64,000 bases of DNA from Anopheles merus. Taxonomy: Eukaryota; Arthropoda; Insecta; Diptera; Culicidae. Below the pieces are notes generated by a model that had not been told where the DNA came from, searched no databases, and saw nothing but the letters and a program-made list of their open reading frames with translations. A program made the translations under genes and the position numbers. The stretch's first letter is position 1, and each line of letters starts with the position of its first letter. This document shows positions 62,101-64,000 of this stretch, one piece after another. The stretch lies in contig NC_054083.1 in assembly GCF_017562075.2 (NCBI RefSeq), positions 15,308,575 to 15,372,574 on the forward strand. Direction: 5' to 3'.

Positions 62101-62992
62101 GTCCTCCCCCACAGCCACCGCTGGCATTCGTGGTCGTGACTACCGTTGACAGCCGGCTCAGATTGTTACCATCGCTCGAAACGCGCTTCAACCGTATGAG
62201 TTTGTTCACCGAAGTGAACGTATCGCACAGGGTGGTTTGTGCGCGACTGTCGGCACCACTATCGGCACCACTACCACTACTACTAACACGGCCGTCGATA
62301 GTACCACTTCCTGCAGTGCCGCTGCACTGTGGGTGCTGCTGCACCACGGTCCGATGACGTCGCTGGCTCGAGCTGCTCGAGTGTGTCGGCGTGTGGGCGC
62401 CGTTCGGACGTTTCGCTGCGTCTCAGGCTTAGATTTTTCACCAGAATCTCACTCAAATCACACGACAGTGTCTTTAGCGATGTGGTACGATTGGACTCGC
62501 CCAGAAACTCCTTCCTGCGTATCAAACGACCACCGTTTGTACCACCCGTACCGTCGCCGGTATTTGGCAGCTCAGCACTGCGAATTGTAACCACCGGCAC
62601 GGCAGAACGGCACGAAGACGGCAGGACGGCTGTGGTAGAGGGAGCGACCAGCGTTGGCGCTGTCGGTGCAACCGGTGCGATCGTTGTCGATGTCATCGCT
62701 GGTCGGACGGTAACAAGTTGCGAAAGGAAAGAATGCGACGGTATCTACGAAGGTGATCGAGTCAAGATCCTTACAATCATTGAAATTCGCACTGTTTAGC
62801 GTGATGACAGGGAGAGGATTCTTTGCCGGTGAAGTAGCCTGATGAGTAAAAGAACTCTCATTAATTAATTTCATTCAATGTTGCGTATTTAATTAAAAAG
62901 CACAGCTACAAAAGATAACTATAGTGATGCTACTACAGCATTGAATAAGTTAAAAATGATACAACAGTGGTCGCTAAATGTTGGCTCTAAGC

Positions 62993-63294
62993 CAGTGGAC
63001 TCCAACCTGTGATCCGGAGCGTTTACGGAAGAGGTCCGCGAAAACTGGATTTTTTTTAAAGAAAACGCTTATTATTTAACTATTTTCTAGACCATACATA
63101 CATATCGAGCAATTTTTTTCCCACAATCAAGATTTAATTTTCAACAGGCACGTCTAGAATAAGATTTAAACATATTTTTAATTAAAAATTTTGAACTAAG
63201 TCCATATAGTGTATGCCTGAAATAGATGTCGGCCGCGGCAAATTTATTTTAAAAGCCAAGTGGTCCGCGATCCTAAAAAGGTTGATGAGCACTG
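62993..63294. mobile_element. hAT-type MITE, copy 2
   Basis: Same element and insertion site as 34938-35241, with the flanking CTCTAAGC and CTCTAATC. A few substitutions and short indels separate the two; this copy keeps GTGGTCCGCG near its right end where copy 1 has GTAGTCCGCG. Confidence 0.72.
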
Positions 63295-64000
63295 CTCTAA
63301 TCCCATGGTTTGCCACACTCTCCCCACGCTTATGAACTTGTAAACGCTTATAAATTTATAAAGTATTTTAGCAGGTATGTAACAACTTTATAGTATTTCT
63401 CTAAAAAATATTTGTAAAAAAAAAGTTAAATTGAATAATGGTTTACGGCGTTGTTTGTACATCAACATACATGCCAACTTAGAATATTCCATTAAAATTG
63501 TAAAAATCGTAATATTTTAATGTATAAGCATTAAATAGAAAATTGTGCGATTTACACTGATTAACATATTTTCAAAAATGAAGTTCAACTTAGTCAACAA
63601 AGCGGTTGAATAAATGGATGCTTTGGAGACAAACATTGGTGGCTTAGAGGAAACATTATGTTGACATGGATCGAGAGTAAACTGGTTTGAAGGTTCACTC
63701 AATATAAAATATGTTTTTAATCATCAATAAGACTATATGTTAATCAAAGTATAAATCAAATCAAGATCAATATAAATTCAATGCTGAACCTATTAAATTA
63801 GAATAATATTATACTTCTCGTCTACAAATTGTAAGTCGAATTTTCTTGAACAACCGTCTCATAAATTATTACCATCAATTAAGCATATCATTGGACGGTT
63901 AAGAATATATGTTGAAAGCTAAACATACTACAATAATAATGCGTGTTATGTGTCAAGAAATTAATGAAAACTTACCATCTTGAACTAAGGCAAATGTACG

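Overview
This is eukaryotic nuclear DNA. It shows GT-AG introns, long 5' untranslated and low-complexity coding stretches, polyA signals, microsatellites and non-autonomous transposons. The protein set and small introns fit a dipteran insect, most likely an anopheline mosquito; that is inference from overall similarity, and no species can be named. The window is a draft scaffold with three contig pieces joined by two 100-N gaps (1600-1699 and 48901-49000).

Layout. A possible partial exon (64-363, minus) lies in the first piece. In the second piece come: an INPP5E-type inositol polyphosphate 5-phosphatase (3610-6285, minus, three exons, ending in a CaaX box, with four single-base frame breaks that sum to zero); a divergent two-exon gene for a 538-residue coiled-coil protein (7760-9475, plus); a 600-bp hAT-like element filled with degenerate GGAATC hexamers and flanked by a perfect 8-bp target duplication (10687-11286); the bifunctional mRNA capping enzyme (12231-14054, plus, intronless coding region); and, convergent with it, a long RNF144-type RBR E3 ubiquitin ligase (16890-35924, minus). 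I reconstruct eight coding exons and about 1214 residues for the ligase, including a first coding exon that holds only the ATG. The clamp-loader gene RFC5 (25980-27273, plus, four exons) is nested on the opposite strand inside a roughly 10-kb intron of the ligase gene. From 36 to 48.9 kb I see no convincing gene.

The main structural feature is that the third piece (49001-64000) repeats 21290-35946 collinearly at near identity. It carries the 5' coding exons of the ligase gene, the nested RFC5 and a hAT MITE at the same site. The second copy starts directly at the gap, lacks the last three ligase exons, and has many one-base indels (eight in about 1 kb of RFC5 coding sequence), plus a CA repeat enlarged from about 40 to about 425 bp. 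The best reading is a retained second haplotype or a falsely duplicated low-quality contig, not a functional gene duplication. The copy-2 genes should not be counted as extra genes until read depth is checked.

Functionally the genes are housekeeping and signalling genes (phosphoinositide signalling, mRNA 5' capping, DNA replication, ubiquitination) with no sign of a joint pathway. I found no new defence, mobile-cargo or biosynthetic system. The unusual items are the transposon/hexamer blocks, the ATG-only exon and very long N-terminal extension of the RBR ligase, and the apparent false duplication.
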